From assembly GCA_016195405.1 (NCBI GenBank), contig JACPZP010000022.1, positions 1 to 42,653 of the forward strand: 42,653 nucleotides of DNA. The letters are read 5' to 3'. Below the pieces are notes generated by a model. It did not search any database and was not told the DNA's origin. It saw only the letters and a list, made by a program, of their open reading frames with translations. Source of the stretch: Planctomycetota bacterium (GTDB lineage: Bacteria > Planctomycetota > Planctomycetia > Gemmatales > Gemmataceae). Positions 9,065 to 17,884 of the stretch are shown here, piece after piece. The stretch's first letter is position 1, and each line of letters opens with the position of its first letter. The translations under genes and the position numbers were made by a program.

Positions 9065-9970
9065 ATGAAGCGTTCTTTTCTACGCCTCGGTCTGACGGGG
9101 GCTTTGGCGGCAGGCTTTTCGCTGGCCCTCGTCTCGTCCGTTTCCGCGCAAGGCTCGCTCAAAGCGAAATTGCCATTTCGCGCGGGTGCACCCCAGACAG
9201 ATCCCGTCTTGGGTTTACCTCGACTTGTGACGTTTCCAGGGCCGATTGGACACCCGGCACTCAACAACAACCCATTCAGTGGTTCAAACAATCAAGGGAA
9301 CACAGGAAATAGCGGCAATCAAGGGAACAACCAGGGGAGTCTGGGGAATAGCGGCAACACTGGGAGCACCGGCGGCAATACGGGAAACTTCGGCAACAGC
9401 GGCAGCAGCGGCAACTTCGGCAGCGGCGGCGGCGCCCTGGGCGGCGCTGGCGGCGGCGCCATCGGCGGCGGCGGCAGCAGCTTCAGTGGCGGGTTCGGCG
9501 GCGGCTTCAGTGGCGGTGGCGGCAGCTTCAGTGGCGGCGGCGGCGCGATCGGCGGCGCCGGCGGTGGCGGCGGCGCTCTTGGCGGCGGCATGTTCAATCT
9601 TATCCCCGGCATTCAGGGTTACCTCGGCGGCGGCTCCGTTGGCGCACAAGGCTCTTTCGGTAGCTTAGGCTCCACCGGCGGCGGCGGCTTTAGCGGTGGT
9701 TTCGGAGGCGGCGGCTCCATCGGCAGTGCGCTCGGCGGCGGCGGCTTTGGAGGCGGGGGCTTTGGCGGCTCTATCGGTTCCTTCGGCTCCGGCGGCTTCG
9801 GCGGTTCTATCGGCGGCTTCGGTGGTTCCATTGGCGGTTTTGGCGGCGGCTTCGGCGGCGGCCAATTCGGCGCCGGCGGCAAGGGCGGCGGCTTCGGCGG
9901 CGGCGTCGGCGGCTTCTGCGGCTCCTTCGGCGCCTTTGGCTCCCACGGTTCCAGACGTTATGGCTTGTAA
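9065..9970 (+). CDS. Secreted glycine-rich low-complexity protein
   Basis: A 301-residue protein: signal peptide to about residue 29 (...LALVSSVSAQ), a short non-repetitive stretch to about 70, an Asn/Gly/Ser-rich zone (about 75-120: GNSGNQGNNQGSLGNSG), then a long Gly/Ser/Phe array with GGGFGG and GGSIGSFG units to the C-terminus, which ends GSRRYGL. A single Cys occurs near 286. It has no enzyme domain. Such proteins can be structural parts of a cell wall, matrix or surface layer; that is inference. GAGGAG precedes the start. It faces away from the barrel gene across 8624-9064 and is followed at once by a strong terminator. Confidence 0.85.
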   Translation: MKRSFLRLGLTGALAAGFSLALVSSVSAQGSLKAKLPFRAGAPQTDPVLGLPRLVTFPGPIGHPALNNNPFSGSNNQGNTGNSGNQGNNQGSLGNSGNTGSTGGNTGNFGNSGSSGNFGSGGGALGGAGGGAIGGGGSSFSGGFGGGFSGGGGSFSGGGGAIGGAGGGGGALGGGMFNLIPGIQGYLGGGSVGAQGSFGSLGSTGGGGFSGGFGGGGSIGSALGGGGFGGGGFGGSIGSFGSGGFGGSIGGFGGSIGGFGGGFGGGQFGAGGKGGGFGGGVGGFCGSFGAFGSHGSRRYGL

Positions 9971-9997
9971 GCCCCGAACCTAACTCTTTGATCTCAC

Positions 9998-10033
9998 GGC
10001 CGGCAGCCGTCGCGGTTGCCGGCCTTTTTTCTT
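9998..10033 (+). terminator. Rho-independent terminator of the glycine-rich gene
   Basis: GGCCGGCA pairs with TGCCGGCC, and the stem continues inward through AGCCG/CGGTT to a 3-base loop. Six T follow (10025-10030), then CTTT. It ends just before the next gene. Confidence 0.93.
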
Positions 10034-10049
10034 TGGCATGAGAGCAGCC

Positions 10050-11528
10050 ATGCGGCGCTTCCTGTTCCTCTTCGCGTTGTCGGTTGTCCTGGGTCTCGAA
10101 ACGGCATGCGCTCAGGATGTCGATTCCAAAGTGATCGATGCTCTCGTCGACGATGCCCTCCGACATTGGCAAGTCCCCGGCCTCGCCGTCGCCGTAGTCC
10201 ACAACGACCGCCTGGCGTACATCAAAGGATTCGGCGTTCGCAATCTTGACAAGCCTGATCCGATCACTCCCGATACGATTTTCCCCATTGCCAGTTGCAC
10301 GAAGACCGTGACTAGTTTGGCGTTGGCCATGCTTGTGGACGAAGGCAAGCTCCATTGGGACGATCCGGTTCGCAAGCACGTGCCCTTCTTCCGCCTGGCC
10401 GATCCTCTGGCCGACGCCAACGTCACTCTCCGCGATCTCTTGACGCACCGCACCGGCGTCGGCGCGCACGACCTCTTGTGGTACAAAGCCCCATGGGATT
10501 TCGAAGAACGAATTCGCAAGATCGGCAAAGTGGAGCTGGACCATTCGTTTCGATCCAGCTTCGAGTATCAGACCATTCTCTTCGGCGCCGCGGGCTACGC
10601 AGGCGGCAAGGCGGCCGGATCGAGCTGGCGGGCTTTGGTCGAGAAACGCGTCTTCGGTCGGCTCGACATGAAATCGGCGTCTTGCGTTTATCCGCGCGAA
10701 GCCGGCGACGTGGCCGACCCGCATAAGAAGAACGCGCAGGGCAAGGCGGAGGCCATCTCACGTTATCCGCTCGATCAGCCCGATCCAGCTGGAAGCGTCC
10801 ACGCGAGCGCGCGAGACATGAGCCAATTCCTCCGTTTTCAACTCGGCAACGGATCTTGGAACGGCAAGCGGCTGCTCGCGGAAAGGAACTTGGCCGAGAC
10901 GCACATGCCGCAGGTCGTGGTGCGCGTCGACGGCTTCGTCAAGGAAGCGAACCCGGAGACGCTACAGATAAGTTACGGCCTGGGCTGGGTCGTTCAGGAT
11001 TACCGGGGCAAGTTGATGGTCGTGCACGGCGGCGCGATCGACGGCTTCCGCGCCCAGCTGACCTTGGTGCCGCAGGCAAAGCTCGGCATCGTGTTGCTCA
11101 ACAATCTCGACGGCGTCAGCATGAACATCGCCCTCACCAACACGCTGATCGATCGCGTTCTCGGTTTTCCTCAAAAAGACTGGCACACCTTCTACCGCGA
11201 TCTCGTCCGGCGCGGGGAAGAAGAGAAGCAGGCTGCCGCCAAGGCTTTTCTTGCAAAGCGCCTGCCCGACAGGCCGTCGACTCTGCCGCTGGCCGCGTAT
11301 GCTGGGAAATTTGTGGATGCCGCCTACGGACCGTGCGAGGTGGCGGTGCAGGAAGGCCGGCTCATCTGGCGCTGGGCGGCGCAGGTGTGTCCTCTGGAAC
11401 ACTACCAGGACGACACGTTCCTGGCGAACAACGACACGCTCAACAACGTGGTCGTGGATTTCGCGGTGGGCAACGGCCGCGCCGAAGCCGTGCGCCTGCT
11501 CGGGCGCGTCTTTCAGCGCGAAAAATGA
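10050..11528 (+). CDS. Secreted serine hydrolase, beta-lactamase/DD-peptidase (class C) type
   Basis: A 492-residue exported protein. After a signal peptide (MRRFLFLFALSVVLGLETACAQ) comes a serine beta-lactamase-like fold: SCTK at 82-85 is the S-x-x-K nucleophile motif, and HGG at 326-328 stands in for the K-T-G motif. The usual Y-x-N motif reads Y173-Q-T175. The last 90 residues (PDRPSTLPLAAYAGKFVDAAYGPCEV) resemble the DUF3471 domain often attached to this family. The substrate (a peptide or ester) cannot be told; beta-lactam resistance should not be assumed. The start is ATG 10050, but ATG 10038 in frame is possible. The gene begins 14 bases after a strong terminator, so it needs its own promoter or read-through. 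Confidence 0.88.
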   Translation: MRRFLFLFALSVVLGLETACAQDVDSKVIDALVDDALRHWQVPGLAVAVVHNDRLAYIKGFGVRNLDKPDPITPDTIFPIASCTKTVTSLALAMLVDEGKLHWDDPVRKHVPFFRLADPLADANVTLRDLLTHRTGVGAHDLLWYKAPWDFEERIRKIGKVELDHSFRSSFEYQTILFGAAGYAGGKAAGSSWRALVEKRVFGRLDMKSASCVYPREAGDVADPHKKNAQGKAEAISRYPLDQPDPAGSVHASARDMSQFLRFQLGNGSWNGKRLLAERNLAETHMPQVVVRVDGFVKEANPETLQISYGLGWVVQDYRGKLMVVHGGAIDGFRAQLTLVPQAKLGIVLLNNLDGVSMNIALTNTLIDRVLGFPQKDWHTFYRDLVRRGEEEKQAAAKAFLAKRLPDRPSTLPLAAYAGKFVDAAYGPCEVAVQEGRLIWRWAAQVCPLEHYQDDTFLANNDTLNNVVVDFAVGNGRAEAVRLLGRVFQREK

Positions 11529-11565
11529 ACCGCGCGCGCGAGCGCGGACCGGTCGCCTGGGCGCA

Positions 11566-11596
11566 CAAAAAAAGCCCGCGGGTTTTCCCGCGGGCT
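11566..11596 (-). terminator. Rho-independent terminator of the minus-strand gene at 11624
   Basis: On the minus strand AGCCCGCGGG, AAAA and CCCGCGGGCT form a 10-bp stem followed by seven T. Read on the plus strand the tail is only TTGT, so it could slow plus-strand transcription too but is a weaker terminator that way. Confidence 0.88.
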
Positions 11597-11623
11597 TGTA
11601 ACTGTTCCAGCCTCGCCGGCCTC

Positions 11624-12250
11624 TTACCAATTTACCCGCTCGACGGCCTCGCCCACTCCCAGGCGAAAGCAAAGCTGCTCGAATTCACCGCGGAAGCGTT
11701 GGTCGGTGCTGTGCAGGTGCTCGCCTTCGGTAATGAGCTTCATGCGATCGTCGCGGACGATGCCGTGTTCGGCCAGGATCGCGGTGAACGGCTTCATATC
11801 GGCGGCGTAGACGATGAAGAGCTTGTGCTCGTCGAACTGGACTTCGATGGGCTCGGTTGTTGACAGCGCCGCCAGTCCGGTGCACCCGTCGTTGAGAAGG
11901 AGATCTTCGAATTCGCAACAATGGCTCTTCAGAATCGGCAGGTCGATGTGCTCGCGGAATAAGTCGAGATGCTGACTTCTCTTAGAGTCATGGCTCGTTT
12001 CCAGCACGACGTCGATCAATTCGCCGAGGGGATCGAGAAGGTCGAGAAACACATCGAAGAGCTTCTCGCTGGAAACGGAAGCGACCAGCACTGGGACCTG
12101 GAAGCCGGCCTTGGCGTCGCGGTAAATTTCGATGCGATAACCCTGTTGGGGGACGATCTTCCGGTCGATAGCCGGTCGAATGGCGTCAGTCAGCCGGAAG
12201 TTGCCGTAGCAATCCACGCGGAGATGGTCGGCCATGGTCCTCGAATTCAT
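11624..12250 (-). CDS. Conserved planctomycete protein of unknown function
   Basis: A 208-residue, probably cytosolic protein with no signal peptide or membrane segment. Stretches such as FRLTDAIRPAIDRKIVPQQG, VVLETSHD, LFREHIDLPILKSH and LITEGEHLHSTDQRFRGEFE look highly conserved in my memory of planctomycete proteins, and I know no assigned function. Several His, Cys, Glu and Asp residues are spaced in a way that could bind metal (HCCEFEDLLLNDGC), but this is a guess. The frame extends to 12367; I chose ATG 12250, and ATG 12235 with a close GAGG is also possible. It has its own terminator at 11566-11596 and diverges from the transglutaminase gene. Confidence 0.75.
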   Translation of the reverse strand: MNSRTMADHLRVDCYGNFRLTDAIRPAIDRKIVPQQGYRIEIYRDAKAGFQVPVLVASVSSEKLFDVFLDLLDPLGELIDVVLETSHDSKRSQHLDLFREHIDLPILKSHCCEFEDLLLNDGCTGLAALSTTEPIEVQFDEHKLFIVYAADMKPFTAILAEHGIVRDDRMKLITEGEHLHSTDQRFRGEFEQLCFRLGVGEAVERVNW

Positions 12251-12664
12251 ACGCACCCAGCGTTCGGGGGATGGGAGTTTCGAACAAGTCCGACCGCGGG
12301 GGAAAGCGGTTGCCTGCAAATGCTTGCCTGAACAACTATAGTTCGCGAATCGCCACGCGGCCAACAAACCTATCAGATTCTACCCGCCGCGGCCGTGGGG
12401 AAATGAAAATCATTGGGAACAGACAGGTTGCGCCGGTAGGACGCTTGGGGAGCGCGATACCGATTGGGTGGAAGCGTCCTGCCCAGGCTTGAGCCCTGCG
12501 GCCGGCAACGGTTACTTTCGATCTTGCTCGCGTGCGCGTTGGGTCGAATAGGAATGCAGGACGGAAGCGTCGCAACTCGCATGGACAGTTTCCCGATCTG
12601 ACTGCAAACTATCCCAGGTTTCCCTGGTTGCCTCTTTTCACAGCGATACAGAGGGAGAATCCCA
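12251..12664. other. Divergent intergenic region with a long hairpin
   Basis: 414 bases without a convincing gene. GGTAGGACGCTT (12435-12446) pairs with AAGCGTCCTGCC (12472-12483), with one G-T pair, around a 25-base loop. No T-tract follows, so it is not a typical terminator. GAGGGAGAATCCC provides the ribosome binding site of the next gene. Confidence 0.5.
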
Positions 12665-14197
12665 ATGGGCCGCTTCTTGATCGCCGTCGTTATTTGGTCG
12701 CTGTGCCTGGCGCGCGCGGACGCTCAAGACAAGCAAGTGAAACCCCTCCTCGACCTTTGGGACGCCGCGTATTTGCAAGGTAGCAATGCGGGATATGTGC
12801 ATACCTCCGTGCAAGAAATCGGTAAGAACGGCCAGAAGCTTTTGCGCTCAACGCTCGAGTTCCGCCTCAATGTCAAACGCGCCGGCGAAGTGATTCAGCT
12901 CGGCATGGATATCGGAACGGTCGAAACGCTCGAAAGCAAGGTGACCGGCATTTTCATGAAGCAATACCTCGGCAAAAAGCAGTCGCTGGAAATCTCAGGC
13001 GCTGTCGTCGGTAACACGCTCAAGCTGACGCGCGACGGCAAAGAACCGCTCAAGCCGGCCCCATGGCAAGACGGCGTGGTGGGGCTGTACGGCCAGCAGA
13101 AAATGTTCAAGGAAAAGGGCCTCAAGCCCGGCGACCGCTTCGAATTCGTCAGCTTCGAGCCATCCATCAACCTGGTGGTGACGCAGAAGGTCGAGGCTAA
13201 GGATTATGAAGAGGTGGAGTTGTTCGGCGGCAAGATGAAGCAGAAGCTTTTGCGTGTTGAAACGCGGACAAACAAAGTGCAGAATGTGCAGCTTCCGCCC
13301 TTGTTCACATGGGTCAACGATGATTTGACGCCGGTGCGCATGGAGATGGAAATTCCCGGACTCGGCAAGGTGACGCTGTATCGCACGAGCAAACAGGTCG
13401 CCACGTCAAAGGGGGCCGAAGCCAATCTCACCGACATCGGCCTGAGCCAGTTCGTGCGGCTAAAAAAGTCGATTCCGCAGCCCTATGAGACTGCCGCTGC
13501 CGTCTACCGTATTTCCATCAAGGATGACGAGGATCCCGCCAGCGCTTTTTCTCGCGATGGTCGACAGGAAGTGAAGTCGGTGAAAGGGAATAGCTTCGAG
13601 CTTCACGTCAAGGCCGGCAATAATTCGGCCGAAAAAGCGGTTGACGCCGTGGGGCCGGAGTTTTCCCAAAGCTCCTATTTCATCAACAGCAAGGACCGCA
13701 GGGTTATCGACCATGCCCGCGAGGCCGTAGGCGCCGAGACCGATCCCTGGAAGAAGGCATTGCGCATCGAAAAATGGGTTCACAGTCACATGAAATCGGT
13801 AAACTACGAGGCCCTGGCAACTGCCGACCACGTGGCCCGCACGCTGGAAGGCGACTGCACGGAGTACGCCATGCTTGCTGCCGCCATGTGCCGGGCCGAG
13901 GACGTTCCGAGCCGAACCGCGGTGGGCCTGATTTATGCCAATGTCAAAGGTAGCCCGGTGTTCGCTTTTCATATGTGGACGGAAGTGTTTGTAGACCGCG
14001 TCTGGCGGCCCATCGATGCCACCTTGGGCAAAGGCCGCGTGGGCGCGACCCATCTGAAAATCAGCGATCAAAGCTGGCACGAGGAGCGGACCATGACGCC
14101 GCTGTTGCCGGTGATTCGCGTCCTGGGCAGAGTGTCCATCGACGTGCTGAGAGTGGAGAATCGGGTGGAAAATCAAAGAACATCGCGTCCGAATTAA
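12665..14197 (+). CDS. Secreted transglutaminase-like protein
   Basis: A 510-residue protein with a signal peptide (MGRFLIAVVIWSLCLARADAQ) and a C-terminal transglutaminase/papain-like fold. The catalytic triad is complete: C398 in GDCTEYA, H436 in FHMWTEV and D451 in PIDATLG. Residues 30-380 form a region without a known domain name that I recognise. Family members act as proteases, transglutaminases or amidases, so the reaction is uncertain. It is expected outside the cytosol. A GAGGGAG ribosome binding site lies 7 bases before ATG. No partner gene adjoins it; it diverges from the 11624-12250 gene. Confidence 0.9.
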   Translation: MGRFLIAVVIWSLCLARADAQDKQVKPLLDLWDAAYLQGSNAGYVHTSVQEIGKNGQKLLRSTLEFRLNVKRAGEVIQLGMDIGTVETLESKVTGIFMKQYLGKKQSLEISGAVVGNTLKLTRDGKEPLKPAPWQDGVVGLYGQQKMFKEKGLKPGDRFEFVSFEPSINLVVTQKVEAKDYEEVELFGGKMKQKLLRVETRTNKVQNVQLPPLFTWVNDDLTPVRMEMEIPGLGKVTLYRTSKQVATSKGAEANLTDIGLSQFVRLKKSIPQPYETAAAVYRISIKDDEDPASAFSRDGRQEVKSVKGNSFELHVKAGNNSAEKAVDAVGPEFSQSSYFINSKDRRVIDHAREAVGAETDPWKKALRIEKWVHSHMKSVNYEALATADHVARTLEGDCTEYAMLAAAMCRAEDVPSRTAVGLIYANVKGSPVFAFHMWTEVFVDRVWRPIDATLGKGRVGATHLKISDQSWHEERTMTPLLPVIRVLGRVSIDVLRVENRVENQRTSRPN

Positions 14198-14556
14198 GTG
14201 CCGGTTTCGTAGCGGAACTCTTGAGAGTTTGGGAAAAGCTGCGCGGTGGCGCAAAAATGAGGATAATTTTTCTTGAGATTTTACGAAGTCTCCGATAGCT
14301 TAACGCGTGGCAACCGTCTATATTTCGGTTGAGGCAGGCGGCGCACAGGTCGCCTTGGATCACCCCTTCAGGACAAATCTTCTCCCCAGGTCGTGACGTG
14401 CGCTCCACCTGGGCTTTCTTCCATAACAACCCTAACCCCGAACTTTTCCAAACGAGCGACCGTCAAGTATCCGAGAGAACTCAAGCCAAGAGGTGAGAAC
14501 TTGGAAAACAGATTCGCCAAAGACCGCCGCGACCGGATGGGGGCCAAGGAGCTTCG
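14198..14556. other. Intergenic region upstream of the helicase-like gene
   Basis: 359 bases without a convincing gene. A short hairpin AACCG...CGGTT sits near 14315-14335, in an AT-richer stretch. TTGAGA near 14273 could be a -35 box, with only a poor -10. AAGGAG lies 6 bases ahead of the ATG at 14557. Confidence 0.45.
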
Positions 14557-17500
14557 ATGACGGCACGGCAGCTACCTGGAACTGGAAACGCGACGGCAAC
14601 ACCCGCGGCAACGACTACGGCCGCTTCCGCCCTCCCCGCCAACTCTCCGCTGCCGGCTTCACCCAGCGTCTCGGCGGCGGGTCTTCCCACCGCGCGGCTT
14701 TGGGAGGATTGGTTCCAATCCGCCGACCCCAACCAGCAAGCGGAGGCGCTCGCCCTGGCGGCTCGCCAAGGACTGCTTTACGGTCAGCAGATCCCGTCAC
14801 TCGTCAACGGCCAAACTAACAGATTGACCTCGGACTGTCGCACGATCCCGTTTGCCAAGCTCTTCCGCGGCCCCATCGACGAAGTCACCCCGTTAGACTC
14901 CGCCGCTACGGAAATCGCCGACACCGCTCTCGACCCGCTCCAGAGGGAAGCCGTTGCTCGCGCGCTGGGCGCTCCCGAAATATTCCTCCTGCACGGTTAC
15001 CCTGGAACCGGCAAATCACGCATCGTAGCTGAGATTCTTCACCAGGCGGCCCTGCAAGGCAGACGCGTCCTTTTTCTAGCGGATGCGCCGGCGGGTCTCG
15101 ATGTCGTCCTCGAGCGTCTCGCCGATCGCAACTCCGTTTATCCTGTCCGCTTTCTAGAGCCGGGTGAACAGGCTAGCCGCTTGCCGCCGGTCGTGCAGCC
15201 GTGGACACTTGTAGAACGGCTGCGCGCACTGCGCGAGCAGACCATCGGCAACCTGCGCCAAGCATTGGAGTCGGCCAAGAGCCGCCTCGAGCGCCGACGC
15301 GGCGAAGGCTCGGTTTGGGAAGATCTGATCCGGCTCTCCCACGAAGAAGCGAATCTCCAAGAAGCGTCCACACGCTGGTCGAGGGAGTTTGAAGACGTGG
15401 CTGCCGCGGTTGCGCGCGAAGCGGCAACGGATGAGCCGGAGGGCGCATGGCAGACCGAACTTCGATGCTTGGAAGCCGTTGGCCGCCAGTCGCTGGCTAC
15501 GTGCGATTCGCAGCTTCAAGAGATGGAATCGCAGCGGCCCGCGCTCGAGCGGGAACGGAAGACGGCTGAGCGATCGTTGCAAGCTTCTCGACCCTTGGCG
15601 GAGGCGAAGAAGAAGCGTCGTTGGTGGACCCTTTCGTGGTGGCGGGCGACGCTGAGCGGCGACGTTGTGCAGCGCGCACAGGAGTCGGAGGCGGAGGTCG
15701 CTGCCGCCGATAAGGCCCTGGCTTTGCTGGAGAAATCGTGCCAAGAACTCCGGGCGCAGGCCGCCGCCGCTGTGGAGCAACAGCAAGGCGCTCGGGAGCG
15801 CCTCGTGCAGGAGGAAATCGACCGTCGCCGTGCCGGACTCGCCCAGCGCCGGGACGCATGGCAACGAGATTGGGACCACTGGGCGAAGCGCTGGCGTCAC
15901 GCATGCGATTCTCTTGAGCAGACGCTCCATAGGCCGCCCGTTGCAACCGTTGCCGCGGTGGAGGAAGCTCAAAACCGCTGGCGCGAAGCGCTCCGCAATG
16001 ACGAAGAAGCTTGCCAGTTCGCGGAGCGCTGGGCCGCTTCAGGCCCCGAAGTCGTCCAGGAGTTAGCGAGCCGTTTGCTCGGCGTGGCCAATGTACTGGC
16101 CGGCACAACCGCCGCGCTGGCGCATGATCGCCGCTTCGTCGAGGCGGCCAAGTCCCGGTTTGATCTCCTGATTTTGGAAGACGCCGATCGCCTCACGGAA
16201 GCCGACCTCATTCGCTTGGCTCATTACGCGCCGCGCTGCGTCCTGGTCGCTTCGTGTTACGGCGAGCCGGAAGATGCCAACGGAACGACCGAGCCCAAGA
16301 ACGCGGCCGCCCCCAAGAATTCGGCGGCGACCCACAGCCTTCGCCAGGGCGCTTTCGCGAAGCTTTGGCGGTTATTGCATTCGGGCATCGCTTCCTTGCC
16401 GTATTCTTGGTTCCGCGAAGGCGCGCGCCTCGGCTGTCAGTTGGCATCGCTGGCAAATCGGGGATCGGGCCAACTCGAAATCGAGCACGTTGCCGACTAC
16501 CCGGAAATCGAGTTGCGCATCTGGTCGCCAGCGAAGAGCAGACCCGTGTTGGCCCAGGTGATTTTTCCTCCCGGCATGGGCTTCGATCAAGCGAAGATAT
16601 TTCTTTATCGCGAGCTTCAAGAAGCCGCGGTGGAAGGTGTTGGTCGCACGAGTTGGCTGCGCCCACATCGCGACGGCTGGACGCTGCACCTCCGCCCCCA
16701 CCCATCGCAAGAGGCTGTTCCAGTGGAACTGGAGGCCGGCCTCCTCGAGTGGATTGAGCCATCCACGGGCCACACATGTCGTCTGGAATTCGGCTCCGAC
16801 TGGACCCGCGCTCGCGTCGATCGCTGGCTCCTGGAAAACCTGCGCGGACGCGACCTGGGCCGGACCATCTTCCTGCAGACCTGCTATCGCCACCACGCCT
16901 CCCTGGCGGCGATGCTTGGCGGAATTCTGTACGCCGACAAGGCCGTGGCGGCGCGCGGCGCCGACTCTGGCGTTGGTGCTGATCCCGGCGGTGTGGAGTT
17001 TTGTGCCGTGCCGCCGCTGCGCAAAGATCATGCGCGAAAGGCCGAGCCCTTGCCAAGAGATGCCGCTGCCGCGAACGGCGCCGCCGGCTTTCCGAGGGAA
17101 GGCGCGGGACTGGAGCACGAGCTTGGCTCGAACCGATCGGCGGAGCGTTTGCCGAGCGAATTGCGCGCCTGCCTGCCGCGCAAAGGTTTTGCGAATTACC
17201 TCGAGGCCCAAGCCTTGATTCGCGCCCTCGAGGAACTGGCGGTACAGCCGGAGCGGGCCAACCAACCCGTCGCTGTCGTAGCCCTCTCGGACGCCCAGGT
17301 CGAGTTGCTCCGCACGCTGGCTTCGCGCTCGCCCAGCTTGGGACGGTTGACGCTGCAATTTGGTCCAGCCAGGCAATTCCACCATCAGGAGTTCCATACG
17401 GTCTTCGTCAGTCTCACGCGCAGCCACTCGCACCGGGCCGTGCCTCTAGGCGAAACCGTCTCCGATCTTCCTCTCGCGCTTAGCCGTGCCCGACGTCGTC

Positions 17501-17673
17501 TCGTGCTATTCGGCGATCCAGGCGCGCTCTATAAGCGTAGCCAATGGCTGGGCCCGCTCGAACATCACGATGCAAACGCCGCCGCCCTGGAAGCGCGCCG
17601 CTGCGCCGCCCTGGTTTCCCACCTGCAAGGGCACGACGCTTCCGCCGGCTTCCGCATCCTTGACAATCCCTAA
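14557..17673 (+). CDS. Large SF1-helicase-like ATPase with coiled-coil insertion
   Basis: A 1038-residue predicted cytosolic ATPase. After a Pro/Ala/Thr-rich N-terminus (to about 45), a Q-motif-like segment (LDPLQREAV, 125-133) leads into the P-loop GYPGTGKS at 147-154. Residues about 215-500 are charged, Arg/Glu-rich and heptad-like, so probably a long coiled coil. A Walker B-like LLILEDADRLTEADLI follows near 535, and near 970-985 a C-terminal helicase motif VI-like LALSRARRRLVLFGD. This order matches the Upf1/Dna2-type SF1 helicases (AAA_11/AAA_12). The usual D-E-A-A-Q of motif II reads E-D-A-D-R. The region 590-960 is less conserved in look. A good AAGGAG precedes the ATG. Three small ORFs follow. 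Substrate and role are unknown. Confidence 0.75.
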   Translation: MTARQLPGTGNATATPAATTTAASALPANSPLPASPSVSAAGLPTARLWEDWFQSADPNQQAEALALAARQGLLYGQQIPSLVNGQTNRLTSDCRTIPFAKLFRGPIDEVTPLDSAATEIADTALDPLQREAVARALGAPEIFLLHGYPGTGKSRIVAEILHQAALQGRRVLFLADAPAGLDVVLERLADRNSVYPVRFLEPGEQASRLPPVVQPWTLVERLRALREQTIGNLRQALESAKSRLERRRGEGSVWEDLIRLSHEEANLQEASTRWSREFEDVAAAVAREAATDEPEGAWQTELRCLEAVGRQSLATCDSQLQEMESQRPALERERKTAERSLQASRPLAEAKKKRRWWTLSWWRATLSGDVVQRAQESEAEVAAADKALALLEKSCQELRAQAAAAVEQQQGARERLVQEEIDRRRAGLAQRRDAWQRDWDHWAKRWRHACDSLEQTLHRPPVATVAAVEEAQNRWREALRNDEEACQFAERWAASGPEVVQELASRLLGVANVLAGTTAALAHDRRFVEAAKSRFDLLILEDADRLTEADLIRLAHYAPRCVLVASCYGEPEDANGTTEPKNAAAPKNSAATHSLRQGAFAKLWRLLHSGIASLPYSWFREGARLGCQLASLANRGSGQLEIEHVADYPEIELRIWSPAKSRPVLAQVIFPPGMGFDQAKIFLYRELQEAAVEGVGRTSWLRPHRDGWTLHLRPHPSQEAVPVELEAGLLEWIEPSTGHTCRLEFGSDWTRARVDRWLLENLRGRDLGRTIFLQTCYRHHASLAAMLGGILYADKAVAARGADSGVGADPGGVEFCAVPPLRKDHARKAEPLPRDAAAANGAAGFPREGAGLEHELGSNRSAERLPSELRACLPRKGFANYLEAQALIRALEELAVQPERANQPVAVVALSDAQVELLRTLASRSPSLGRLTLQFGPARQFHHQEFHTVFVSLTRSHSHRAVPLGETVSDLPLALSRARRRLVLFGDPGALYKRSQWLGPLEHHDANAAALEARRCAALVSHLQGHDASAGFRILDNP

Positions 17674-17791
17674 TCGCCTCAGACTTTGCCGCGGTGAGCT
17701 AAATCCACGACGAATCCCGGCAGCATCGAGATCAACTAAGGCGAACCACGCCAATCGGCTAGAATGACCCCTCCCGTAGGGTCAAAACAAG

Positions 17792-17884
17792 ATGGAAAAG
17801 ATCGTATGGGCTGTCGAAAGCATCCGCGACTGTCAACCCACAATGTTCTTGGATCATTGCTCCGTCATGGCCGTCGCGCTTTGA
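17792..17884 (+). CDS. 30-residue ORF overlapping the next gene by TGATG
   Basis: ATG 17792 opens a 30-codon frame: MEKIVWAVESIRDCQPTMFL then DHCSVMAVAL, stop TGA 17882-17884. The stop overlaps the ATG at 17884 as TGATG, a classic layout for translational coupling. The product looks protein-like (an amphipathic start, two Cys and one His) and has no signal peptide. No strong ribosome binding site is visible. A -1 frameshift at CTT TTG would join it to the 155-residue product. It may be a leader peptide, a real small protein, or the N-terminus of a single gene broken by an indel. I do not recognise it. Confidence 0.45.
   Translation: MEKIVWAVESIRDCQPTMFLDHCSVMAVAL

Noticed and set aside
9400..9950. 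CRISPR or tandem repeat array in the Gly-rich region
   Set aside because: The repeats are codon-level Gly/Ser/Phe motifs in one open frame, without spacers of constant length.
14273..14310. Promoter of the helicase-like gene based on TTGAGA
   Set aside because: The -10 at the right distance (TAGCTT-like) is too poor to call.
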